From the NCBI GenBank assembly GCA_009937625.1, contig JAACFA010000001.1, forward strand, positions 1-40,496: DNA of 40,496 nucleotides, written 5' to 3'. The translations under genes and the position numbers were made by a program. Source of the stretch: Gammaproteobacteria bacterium. GTDB lineage: Bacteria > Pseudomonadota > Gammaproteobacteria > GCA-001735895. The notes under the pieces are model-generated. The model ran no database searches, was not told where the DNA came from, and worked only from the letters and a program-made list of their open reading frames with translations. Below, one piece after another: positions 1 through 8,062 of the stretch (positions within the stretch are counted from its first letter, which is position 1; each line of letters begins with the position of its first letter).

Positions 1-2
1 CG

Positions 3-128
3 ATGACGGGCATGATGGCGCCAATGACCGGCATGATGAACCCGATGACGGGCATGATGGCGCCAATGACCGGCATGATGAACCCGATGACGGGTATGAT
101 GGCGCCGATGACGGGCATGATGAATCCG
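3..128 (+). repeat. 42-bp tandem repeat, 3 copies ([14 protein letters not shown])
   Basis: Copies 3-44 and 45-86 are identical at the DNA level; copy 87-128 has a few synonymous changes. Confidence 0.9.
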
Positions 129-656
129 ATGACGGGTATGATGATGGCGCCGATGGGCATGATGAATCCGATGATGATGGCGCCGATGACCGGGATGATG
201 ATGCCGGGCATGGGGATGCCTGGTATGCCGCCGATGGGTATGATGCCCGGAATGCCCGGAATGCCCGGAATGCCCGGAATGCCCGGAATGCCCGGAATGC
301 CTGGAATGGGAATGCCCGGAATGCCTGGAATGGGAATGCCCGGAATGCCTGGAATGGGAATGCCCGGAATGCCGCCGATGGGCATGATGCCCGGAATGCC
401 CGGAATGCCCGGTACTGGTATGCCGCCTATCGGACCGCAAACCATGCCCGGAATGCCGCCGATGGGTATGATGCCCGGTATGCCGCCAGCGGGCATGATG
501 CCGCCAATGCCCGGCATGGGGGGGAACGCCCCGGGTGCAATGAATCCACAGGGCATCATGGATCCCAAGCAGTACGAGCAGTTTTATAAACAGTGGACCG
601 ACATGATGTCTAAAATGGCTCCATCGGCCGAACCTGAATCCGCTGAAACTCAGTAG
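3..656 (+). CDS. Met/Gly/Pro-rich tandem-repeat protein (5'-truncated by window)
   Basis: Open frame from the window edge to TAG at 654-656; [14 protein letters not shown] and (MPG)n / GMGMPGMP repeats; non-repetitive C-terminus ([37 protein letters not shown]). The true start probably lies upstream of the window. Confidence 0.7.
   Translation: MTGMMAPMTGMMNPMTGMMAPMTGMMNPMTGMMAPMTGMMNPMTGMMMAPMGMMNPMMMAPMTGMMMPGMGMPGMPPMGMMPGMPGMPGMPGMPGMPGMPGMGMPGMPGMGMPGMPGMGMPGMPPMGMMPGMPGMPGTGMPPIGPQTMPGMPPMGMMPGMPPAGMMPPMPGMGGNAPGAMNPQGIMDPKQYEQFYKQWTDMMSKMAPSAEPESAETQ
243..372 (+). repeat. 9-bp (atgcccgga) and 24-bp (atgcccggaatgcctggaatggga) tandem repeats encoding MPG / MPGMPGMG
   Basis: Direct reading of consecutive atgcccgga units followed by three 24-bp units. 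Confidence 0.85.
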
Positions 657-1076
657 GTGCTCGCGTTGATAAAGCGGTTTATTGCTATAACACTGTTAGC
701 TGCTCTTTTGAGCGCCTGTTCTGGTGTGCCCGGGGACGAGGAAATCGAGATCCTGGTACGTGACAATCTGCTAACCGATGGCCTGGGTGACCTGTTCTCG
801 CTGGAAAGCTTCAACAAAACCAATGGTTTCCGTGAAAGCGATAATGTCTATATCGTCGACGTCGAGTACGATCTCGTGTTCCAGAAGAGCTTTATCGACG
901 TGGTGAAGGAAATTCGCGCCAATCCGACCGGGCCGCAGTACGGCATGTTTGGCTCGAAGCTGGTATTAACGGCGATTCAGTCAAATTTCGGCCAATTCGA
1001 AGTCGGTGACAAGATTCACAAGGTGGAAAAGGTAAGACTCCACCGTACCGAACAAGGCTGGCAGATCGCGAAGTAG
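657..1076 (+). CDS. Putative outer-membrane or periplasmic lipoprotein, unknown function
   Basis: GTG start directly after the previous stop; signal peptide with lipobox LLSAC. Confidence 0.7.
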   Translation: MLALIKRFIAITLLAALLSACSGVPGDEEIEILVRDNLLTDGLGDLFSLESFNKTNGFRESDNVYIVDVEYDLVFQKSFIDVVKEIRANPTGPQYGMFGSKLVLTAIQSNFGQFEVGDKIHKVEKVRLHRTEQGWQIAK

Positions 1077-1083
1077 AGATAAT

Positions 1084-1126
1084 GGTTGAAGCGGCCGCCT
1101 GATTCAGTCATGCGGCCGCTTCAACC
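1084..1126. terminator. Perfect 15-bp inverted repeat between convergent genes (possible bidirectional terminator or cruciform)
   Basis: GGTTGAAGCGGCCGC - 13 nt - GCGGCCGCTTCAACC; no clear T-tract on either side. Confidence 0.6.
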
Positions 1127-1138
1127 TGAATGGCAACG

Positions 1139-1444
1139 CTAAATGTGCAGGCTATCGCTGGTTTGCGACGTGGCCTGCATGTAACCCAGCATACCCTGCG
1201 CTTCGGCCTCGCGTGCCAGCTTCTCGGCTTCCTCGGCCTTGCCTTCTTTCAGTAATTTCTCCGCCTGCTTGATCATCTTGCCGGTATCGCGCCATTCACC
1301 GCCAACTGAATTGGCCTGCTTCTGGGCTTCTTTGGCGTCGGCGATCGCATCTTCCGCTGCGCCCGCGAATGCCGTCGATGAGAAAACCGCGCCGCTCAGG
1401 GCGATCGATGCGGCCAGCAATGTGGTCTTTAACGTTTTGTTCAT
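1139..1444 (-). CDS. SoxXA-binding protein (SoxK/SAXB)-like small exported protein
   Basis: Signal peptide ending AFA; AAEDAIADAKEAQKQANSVGGEWRDTGKMIKQAEKLLKEGKAEEAEKLAREAEAQGMLGYMQA resembles the SoxXA-binding protein family as remembered; not verified by search. Confidence 0.65.
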   Translation of the reverse strand: MNKTLKTTLLAASIALSGAVFSSTAFAGAAEDAIADAKEAQKQANSVGGEWRDTGKMIKQAEKLLKEGKAEEAEKLAREAEAQGMLGYMQATSQTSDSLHI

Positions 1445-1472
1445 AATGGTAGTTCCTCCTCAAAATAGCTAT

Positions 1473-2561
1473 TTAATCATGAAATGATTCGTAACCCCAG
1501 ATATCGGTATCGAATCCGGATTCTCTGATGTGATCGGCTCGCGCCGAAATGTAACGCTGGAATTCAGGCTCCTGAAGGTACGCCTTTTCCAGCACGTAGG
1601 CGTACACCGATTGAAAATGAAAGGTTTTGAGGAAGCCGTCGATTCGCATGACTTCCTCGCCCGCGGTATCGAAAAACACCAGTGACGGGGTGTAGCCGAT
1701 ACCGAGTTCCTGCGCCCACTGTCGGGCGCCCAGTTTTTTGCCGGCCGGCGTAGTCAGCATCTGGTTCGAGGCAACGTCGAACTGGACGTTGTTGGCCTGC
1801 AGCACCAGTTTGCGCGTCGCCTTGTCCTGTAATATGCGTTGGTGCATGGTCTGACACTCCGCGCAATCGGTCGATTCGAAATAAACCGCCAGCGGCTTGT
1901 CGGAGTTGGCAATTAGCTTGGCGAGATCGCGCTCCTGGAGAAAAAAATCCTCGTCGATCAGCTTGCCGCCGTCCGCGCCCAGCTGCTCCAGGCGATACTG
2001 TGAAAAACTGACGCTGGTTTCGCGTTTTTGCGCGACATATTCGAGCGCTGCGCGGAAATCCTCAGGTGGGTAGTAGCCGTTAAGGCGCAACACGGTCTTG
2101 CCGTTTTCGTCGAGAAATAGGAGGGTCGGGGTGTATTGCACCTTTAGCGCCGCGGCAAAAGTCTTCTCGGTAAAATCCCGGCCCCCGATGCTGACTACCT
2201 CGCGGTCGCCCCACATGTTGAGTGAAATACCGTCGAAATTCTGCTGGATATAAGACCTGAGATCTGGATCGGTAAAGTTTTCCTCCACCAGCCGGGCGCA
2301 GTAGGGGCAGTTCTCCTGGTGAAAGTAAAGCATGACCCGTTTGCCGGAGGCGCTGGCCTCGGCGACATCCTCTTCGAATTCCAGGAAACTTTCCTTGAAC
2401 CATTCCGGCTTCTCGGACGGGATGGCGCCGAAGTATTTTCCAGGTTCGACTGCGCTGGCCGCGGCAGCCTGTAAAGATACTATCAGCACGCACACCCGGG
2501 CCAGGAAACGGCGGCCTGTTACCAACGATACTGTAGGTGCTAGGTAAGTCATAAATATCAA
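1473..2561 (-). CDS. Exported protein with two thioredoxin-fold domains (SoxW-like first domain)
   Basis: First domain YFHQENCPYCARLVEENF...YTPTLLFLDENG; second domain YFESTDCAECQTMHQRI...YTPSLVFFDTAG; N-terminal hydrophobic segment. Confidence 0.75.
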   Translation of the reverse strand: MIFMTYLAPTVSLVTGRRFLARVCVLIVSLQAAAASAVEPGKYFGAIPSEKPEWFKESFLEFEEDVAEASASGKRVMLYFHQENCPYCARLVEENFTDPDLRSYIQQNFDGISLNMWGDREVVSIGGRDFTEKTFAAALKVQYTPTLLFLDENGKTVLRLNGYYPPEDFRAALEYVAQKRETSVSFSQYRLEQLGADGGKLIDEDFFLQERDLAKLIANSDKPLAVYFESTDCAECQTMHQRILQDKATRKLVLQANNVQFDVASNQMLTTPAGKKLGARQWAQELGIGYTPSLVFFDTAGEEVMRIDGFLKTFHFQSVYAYVLEKAYLQEPEFQRYISARADHIRESGFDTDIWGYESFHD

Positions 2562-2818
2562 AGGTGTTAGACCAGGATCTATCGCTCCGGTTCGTGTTAC
2601 GCGGGATTCGGATCGAACAGCCTATCAGATTCAGTGCTTTGATTCATCGGCCTGGCCATCGTCCCCTCGTTTTATTGGTATCAATCCCGATTTAGTTCCA
2701 GATTGTGCAGTTTTGCCCGTAGGTTAGTAAATATCGAATTCTGGATAGAGTCGACGGCAACAAAGGCGCCCGGTTCTCAGTCGTGAAAACTGCTGCCAGG
2801 ATGATTAATGGCAATAAT

Positions 2819-2832
2819 CTGATCTAGATCAA
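2819..2832. promoter_or_regulatory. FNR/ANR-like palindrome CTGAT-CTAG-ATCAA in divergent intergenic region
   Basis: 9/10 match to TTGATnnnnATCAA; possible -10 TAGGAT at 2854-2859 would place the site near -41.5 of a + strand promoter. Confidence 0.4.
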
Positions 2833-2951
2833 ATCCTTTAGCCACTATAGGGATAGGATTTTGCCAATCATATCTAATGTTAGGTATGGGACGATATGGT
2901 ATTTTTTGATTACCTATCGAAACGATAATTATCGACTGGAGAGACACAGCA

Positions 2952-3146
2952 ATGAAGCGCCTGATTCTGGTATTTTTCGTCACTTGCCAAATGATCATTT
3001 CTTCCGCTGCGCTTGCCTGGTCACCGTTGGATGGGGTCGAGGAAGCTATCGATAGCATGCAGAATTGCCTGTTCACCACCGCCAGCAGCGAGCAAAGCCA
3101 GGAAGCTGGAGAAAAGGAACAAGAAGAAGAGCCAGATTGTGAGTAG
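2952..3146 (+). CDS. Small exported protein (64 aa) with acidic tail and two mature Cys
   Basis: GGAGAG upstream of ATG; signal-peptide-like MKRLILVFFVTCQMIISSAALA; mature WSPLDGVEEAIDSMQNCLFTTASSEQSQEAGEKEQEEEPDCE. Confidence 0.55.
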   Translation: MKRLILVFFVTCQMIISSAALAWSPLDGVEEAIDSMQNCLFTTASSEQSQEAGEKEQEEEPDCE

Positions 3147-3197
3147 GGTAAGAGTCACCGTTAAACTAACTGATAAAACCGATCCGGAGGATAAAGA

Positions 3198-3854
3198 ATG
3201 AAATCCCAATTGCTTAAAACCCTGATGCTGAGCACGAGCCTGGTCTGGGCGGGTAACGCCCTGGCGGCCAAACCTGTCGGCATTACCCCCGATATGATGG
3301 ACGCGACCGTCGTGCACGGCGGCAAGTCGGTCAAGATCATGCGCGACCAGAACAACAAGGCGGTCGTCAACCCCGCTTTTGCCAAGACTTCACGGCCCTG
3401 TCCGCCGTTCTGTATTCAGCCGATTGTGCTGGCGCCGGGCGTCGAAACGCTGGGTGAGAACGAAATCATCGATTACCTGGTCAGGATGAGCAACGGCGAC
3501 AAGTCCATACTGGTGGTCGATTCACGCACGCCCGACTGGGTGCAAAAGGGCACAATCCCGGGGGCCGTCAATATTCCCTGGACCGCGCTCAATCCGGCCA
3601 AGGGCGCCGATCCGATATCGATCGGCGAAATCCTGGAAGGCCAGTTCGGCGCGAAATCACTCGAAGGGCTTTGGGATTACAGCGATGCAAAGACCCTGGT
3701 CATGTTCTGCAACGGTATGTGGTGCGGCCAGTCGCCGAACAACATCAAGAACCTGCTCAAGTTCGGCTACCCGGCGCACAAGATCAAGTGGTACCGCGGT
3801 GGTATGCAAAACTGGTCTAACCTGGGTCTGAGCACCGCCAAGCCTGCAAGCTAA
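3198..3854 (+). CDS. Exported rhodanese-like sulfurtransferase
   Basis: GGAGG upstream; signal peptide; rhodanese features ILVVDSRTPDWVQKGTIPGAVNIPW and active-site loop MFCNGMWCGQSPNNIKNLLKFGYPAHKIKWYRGGMQNW. Confidence 0.8.
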   Translation: MKSQLLKTLMLSTSLVWAGNALAAKPVGITPDMMDATVVHGGKSVKIMRDQNNKAVVNPAFAKTSRPCPPFCIQPIVLAPGVETLGENEIIDYLVRMSNGDKSILVVDSRTPDWVQKGTIPGAVNIPWTALNPAKGADPISIGEILEGQFGAKSLEGLWDYSDAKTLVMFCNGMWCGQSPNNIKNLLKFGYPAHKIKWYRGGMQNWSNLGLSTAKPAS

Positions 3855-3929
3855 TTCAGTCTTTCTAATTCCTCAGGGGATTTCATTGGTACAGGGATGT
3901 ACCGGTTTCCCTTTGTGGCGAGCAATTAA

Positions 3930-4397
3930 ATGCGCCGATCCCTGTTAATTCTGTTGCTGGCCGTCTCTTTTTTTAGCGGTCCCGCGGGCGCCGACGCCGT
4001 CACCATGATTGCCGTTGCGGACCTGCGCCAAGAAGCGCGTCTCGCCAGAGCGGGTAATTTGATACTGGTGGTCGAATTCTCCAGCGAGTATTGTGGGTTT
4101 TGCCGCAAGCTGGAGGAACTGTTCCTGCTGCCGATGCAACGCAATGCAGAATACAATGCCAAGGTGCTGATCCGATCTATTTCGCTGGATGCCTATGAAA
4201 CTCTGATCGATTTTGACGGTCGATCAATGAGTACCGGCGAGTTTGCGGAGCGTTACGACGTTTCGCTGACACCGACCCTGCTGTTTCTGAACGCGGACGG
4301 GATCGAGATGAGTGAGAAGCTGGTCGGAATCTGGTCGGAGGATTTTTATGGCGGGTTTATTGACAATCGCATCGACGAGGCGCGGGAAAAGCTCTAG
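3930..4397 (+). CDS. Exported thioredoxin-like protein (SoxS/SoxW-like)
   Basis: Signal peptide; VVEFSSEYCGFCRKLEELFLLP (CxxC) and SLTPTLLFLNADG. Confidence 0.75.
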   Translation: MRRSLLILLLAVSFFSGPAGADAVTMIAVADLRQEARLARAGNLILVVEFSSEYCGFCRKLEELFLLPMQRNAEYNAKVLIRSISLDAYETLIDFDGRSMSTGEFAERYDVSLTPTLLFLNADGIEMSEKLVGIWSEDFYGGFIDNRIDEAREKL

Positions 4398-4902
4398 CCC
4401 CGGGGTTCGAGGTTTATCGCTGCTCAGCAAAACCAGACCCATTGTGGTCGCATTGTTGACGCTGCTGTGGGTCGGCAGCCCGCTGACAGCCCTGGCTAAC
4501 GAGGCTGTCGAACAGCTGCTGGCCCGGTCGGAGGCGCCGGAAGGCGTTGTTTTCGAAATTGTCGAGGGCGACGAAGACGCACTCGAAGCCTTGTTGCCGC
4601 AGGTGCGCACCGCGATCGAGAAAATCCGCGCCCGTTTTCCGCAAACCGAGTTCGCGGTAGTGTCGCACGGTCAGGAAGAGTTTGCGCTGCAGTCGCAATA
4701 CCAGGGAGAATACGCGGAGGTCCATCAGCAGGTGCAGTCGCTGGTGGCCGACGAGGTTCCGGTGCACGTTTGCGAAACGCACGCGGGCTGGTACGGAGTT
4801 AGCGCCGAGGATTTTCCGCAGTACGTGAATGTAGCGCCAACGGGTCCCGGGCAGATCAGGCTTTACGAGGAACTGGGATACGAATTAATCGTGATGGATT
4901 AA
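4348..4902 (+). CDS. DsrE-family-like protein, predicted exported (start uncertain)
   Basis: EGVVFEIVEGDEDALEALLPQVRTAIEKIRARFPQTEFAVVSHGQEEF...VHVCETHAGWYGVSAEDFPQYVNVAPTGPGQIRLYEELGYELIVMD; single conserved-looking Cys; hydrophobic N-terminal segment. Overlaps the upstream CDS, so the true start may lie further downstream. Confidence 0.6.
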   Translation: MAGLLTIASTRRGKSSSPGVRGLSLLSKTRPIVVALLTLLWVGSPLTALANEAVEQLLARSEAPEGVVFEIVEGDEDALEALLPQVRTAIEKIRARFPQTEFAVVSHGQEEFALQSQYQGEYAEVHQQVQSLVADEVPVHVCETHAGWYGVSAEDFPQYVNVAPTGPGQIRLYEELGYELIVMD

Positions 4903-4919
4903 CAAGCGGTCATCGAAAA

Positions 4920-5159
4920 ATGCCATATTATCTTTACAAAGTAAGCTCACCCGAAGGGCTCGAGCTGGTCAAGAACCTGGAACTGCTCGAAGTGTTCGAG
5001 GCTTTCCGTGATGCCAAAGCACGGGCCAAGCAGCTGCGCGCGGAGGATGCGGAAAGCGGATTCAGCTACAAGGTCATGTTTGCCGAGAACCAGCTGTCCG
5101 CCGAGGAGCAGTTGCTCGAAAAGCGCGAACAACCGGTGTTGATGGAGCATGAGCGTTAA
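4920..5159 (+). CDS. Small conserved-type hypothetical protein (79 aa)
   Basis: ORF in the same direction between DsrE-like and hydrolase genes, overlapping the next ORF start. Confidence 0.5.
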   Translation: MPYYLYKVSSPEGLELVKNLELLEVFEAFRDAKARAKQLRAEDAESGFSYKVMFAENQLSAEEQLLEKREQPVLMEHER

Positions 5160-5931
5160 GGTCGCGATCCGGGCCGCAGGTTTGGCCCTGGTGTTGGTCG
5201 CCGGGCAGGCCATTGCCTCGGAGCCGGATTTCGAGCGTGAGGCGCGGCTGGCGGATGAAATAGTCGACGCAATTCTCGATGGAGATCCCGAGTGGTTGCA
5301 GGCAGATGGGCGCGATTTCCTGGGGATTTACACCGAGGCGGATGATTCCCGGGCGGCGATCGTGATTCTGCACGGCCGCGGCTTCCATCCCGACTGGGCC
5401 GATGCCATCAATCCGCTGCGGGTGGGGCTGGTCGAGCGCGGCTATACGACCCTGTCCCTGCAAATGCCGGTGCTCGACAAAGAGGCGAAATACTATGACT
5501 ACATCCCGGTCTTTCACCATGCGCACGGCCGTATCGAGGCGGGCATCGCGTTTCTGCGTGAACAGGGACACGAAAAGGTTGTGCTGCTAGCGCATAGCTG
5601 CGGCGTGCATATGGCGCTGGACTGGATCCGGGAAAAGAAAGATAGCAGCATCGATGCCTTTGTCGGCCTCGGTATGGGGGCAACCGATTACAGGCAGCCG
5701 ATGCATCAACCCTTCCCGCTGGACTGGATGCGGGTGCCGGTTCTCGACCTGTATGGCGCAAACGACTATCCCGCGGTAATTCGACTGGCGCCAAGCCGCA
5801 GGGAGATGATCGAAAAGGCCGGGCACAGCGCTTCGCGCCAGGCGGTATTGCCCGATGCGGACCACTATTTCACTAACCAGGGCGAGCCGCTGGTGGCCGC
5901 CGTCGCGGACTGGCTCGATCGATTGGAGTAG
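5149..5931 (+). CDS. DUF3530-like alpha/beta hydrolase, exported
   Basis: AIVILHGRGFHPDWADAINPLRVGLVERGYTTLSLQMPVL; VVLLAHSCGVHMALDWI; signal-peptide-like N-terminus. Confidence 0.7.
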   Translation: MSVKVAIRAAGLALVLVAGQAIASEPDFEREARLADEIVDAILDGDPEWLQADGRDFLGIYTEADDSRAAIVILHGRGFHPDWADAINPLRVGLVERGYTTLSLQMPVLDKEAKYYDYIPVFHHAHGRIEAGIAFLREQGHEKVVLLAHSCGVHMALDWIREKKDSSIDAFVGLGMGATDYRQPMHQPFPLDWMRVPVLDLYGANDYPAVIRLAPSRREMIEKAGHSASRQAVLPDADHYFTNQGEPLVAAVADWLDRLE

Positions 5932-5937
5932 TCCGGG

Positions 5938-6081
5938 ATGAAACTGCCGGACTACCGGATCGGGCTTTTGGCCTACCTGGTCGATCGTCGCGGTGATATT
6001 CTTCAGGCTTACCTCGGAGCACTGGCATGGGATACACCGGAGAACATCGCGATCATCCAGAACCTGCTGGAGCAGGGTTGA
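5938..6081 (+). CDS. Small ORF, 47 aa (MKLPDYRIGLLAYLVDRRGDILQAYLGALAWDTPENIAIIQNLLEQG)
   Basis: ATG 4 nt after the upstream stop codon; its TGA overlaps a TTG that is in frame with the SrkA-like ORF. Below the size cut-off of the supplied ORF track. Confidence 0.4.
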   Translation: MKLPDYRIGLLAYLVDRRGDILQAYLGALAWDTPENIAIIQNLLEQG

Positions 6082-7070
6082 GCCATCCCTATACCCGGCT
6101 TACCCCGGATCACGTGATTGACGCCGTGGAGTCGACCGGGCGCCTCAGCGATGCGCGTATCCTGGCGCTCAACAGTTACGAAAACCGGGTCTACCAGGTG
6201 GGCATAGAAGATGAGGACCCGGTCATCGTCAAATTTTATCGCCCCGAGCGCTGGAGCAGCCAGCAAATCGATGAAGAGCATCGGTTTACCCGTTTCCTGT
6301 TCGAGCAGGAGATTCCGGTGGTACCGCCGCTGATAATCGATAGCGCTGCCGAATGCCCGACCCTCGGAACTCACGACGGATTTCAGTTCGCGATCTACCC
6401 GCGCCAGGGTGGCAGGGCGCCGGAACTGGACAACCTCGATCACCTGCATCAGCTTGGGCGTTTCATTGGTCGGATCCACGCCGCGGGACAGGGCTTCTTG
6501 TTCCAGCACCGGCAGCGGCTGTCGGTGGAGCAGGCGAGTGCCAATGTCGATTTCCTGCTCGACGCCGGGTTCATCCCGGTAGATCTGGAAGTCGCCTACC
6601 AGGCTATCAGCGGTGAAATTCTGCAGGCGATCGCGGCACGCAGACCGGACTCCGAGCGCTACGCGCAAATCAGCCTGCACGGTGACTGTCACAGCGGCAA
6701 CGTCCTGTGGCGCGATGATTGTCCGCATTTTGTCGATTTCGACGATTGCCTGACCGGGCCGGCCATTCAGGACCTGTGGATGCTGCTTTCGGGTGAAACC
6801 GACAATCAGCAGCGCCAGCTGATGGAAATCATCGAAGGTTACGAAATGTTCTGCGATTTCGACCTCGGCGAGCTCGATTTGATCGAGCCGCTGCGCGCGA
6901 TGCGGGTACTGTATTTTAACGCCTGGCTGGCGCGTCGTTGGGACGACCCGGCTTTTCCAATGGCGTTTCCGTGGTTCAACAGCCCGCGCTACTGGTCGGA
7001 ATATATTCTCGAGCTGAAGGAGTTACTGAGCGGCCTGCAATTGCCACCGATTACGATGCCCGTGGTCTGA
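6078..7070 (+). CDS. srkA: Stress-response serine/threonine kinase SrkA (YihE/RdoA)-like
   Basis: YTRLTPDHVIDAVESTGRLSDARILALNSYENRVYQVGIED...VIVKFYRPERW; LHGDCHSGNVLWRD; FVDFDDCLTGPAIQDLWMLL. Start proposed as TTG at 6078; the ORF track starts at 6027. Confidence 0.8.
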   Translation: MSHPYTRLTPDHVIDAVESTGRLSDARILALNSYENRVYQVGIEDEDPVIVKFYRPERWSSQQIDEEHRFTRFLFEQEIPVVPPLIIDSAAECPTLGTHDGFQFAIYPRQGGRAPELDNLDHLHQLGRFIGRIHAAGQGFLFQHRQRLSVEQASANVDFLLDAGFIPVDLEVAYQAISGEILQAIAARRPDSERYAQISLHGDCHSGNVLWRDDCPHFVDFDDCLTGPAIQDLWMLLSGETDNQQRQLMEIIEGYEMFCDFDLGELDLIEPLRAMRVLYFNAWLARRWDDPAFPMAFPWFNSPRYWSEYILELKELLSGLQLPPITMPVV

Positions 7071-7390
7071 AGCGCGCGCAAAAAGAAGGCCCCCGAAGAG
7101 GCCCGCAAACATTGCGCGATTAAATCTGTTACGTGAGTGGTCGCTAATCCGTTAGCTCCATATTACACGGGGTCTGTCGTTACCGGGATTGCGCGGTTTC
7201 GACAGCGTCCTGTCACTTAACCAAAGGTCTCATAACCCCGAGAATGTGACTTTTTTCTCAGAAATTATGAGATTTTTTTATATAACTGCACAAAGTATCC
7301 TCTTAACCAGGGCCTAAAACATCACCCAAATGGGTTAAATTGATTAACTTATGGCATATCATCCGGTTTGCGAAACTAGCCGGTCTTCCG

Positions 7391-8062
7391 ATGGATTCAA
7401 TCTTTAACTTCGATCAGTCACTCAAGCACAGGGTCGCGCGTAACCTGGCTCGATTCGAAGCGGTTTCGCAGGCGCTCGAAGGCCGCACTCATGCCGCGGT
7501 CGCCTTTACGCTGGTCGATGCCAGCGAGCCTGCCAATATCGCCAATATCGAACACCGGGTCGAACTGCGGCAGCAGGCGGCTTACATTCTCACCACGCGC
7601 ACCTCGAAGCTATCCAGCCATGCCGGGCAGCGCGCCTATCCAGGCGGGCGCGTCGACCCGGGCGAGACGGCGGAACAGGCGGCGTTGCGCGAACTCGAAG
7701 AGGAGGTCGGTCTCAAGCTCGATCCTGGCCGGGTGTTGGGCCGACTAGACGATTACGCGACGCGTTCGGGTTACGTCATAACGCCGTTTGTCGTCTGGGG
7801 CGGCAGCGACGTCAGCCTGACGCCGAACCCGGATGAGGTCGCGCATGTGCACCGCATCCCGCTGCAGGAACTGATGCGCGAGGAAGCCCCCATCCTCGAC
7901 AGCATAGCGGAGAGTGAACACCCGGTGTTGAAAATGCCGCTCGGTGACGAATGGTTCGCCGCGCCCAGCGCCGCGATCGCTTACCAGTTTCGCGAGGTCG
8001 CCCTGTTTGGGCGCAGCACCCGGGTTGCGCATTTCGAACAACCTTATTTCGCGTGGAAATGA
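7391..8062 (+). CDS. NUDIX hydrolase (CoA pyrophosphatase-like)
   Basis: NUDIX box GGRVDPGETAEQAALRELEEEVGL; SSHAGQRAYPGG. Start could be 7340 or 7391. Confidence 0.8.
   Translation: MDSIFNFDQSLKHRVARNLARFEAVSQALEGRTHAAVAFTLVDASEPANIANIEHRVELRQQAAYILTTRTSKLSSHAGQRAYPGGRVDPGETAEQAALRELEEEVGLKLDPGRVLGRLDDYATRSGYVITPFVVWGGSDVSLTPNPDEVAHVHRIPLQELMREEAPILDSIAESEHPVLKMPLGDEWFAAPSAAIAYQFREVALFGRSTRVAHFEQPYFAWK

Noticed and set aside
3-400. Possible CRISPR-like or non-coding satellite array
   Set aside because: Units are contiguous without spacers, multiples of three, and maintain one open frame: a coding repeat.
7237-7285. Possible terminator or riboswitch upstream of the NUDIX gene (TCTCAgaaattaTGAGA followed by T-run)
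   Set aside because: Only a 5-bp stem; too weak to call.
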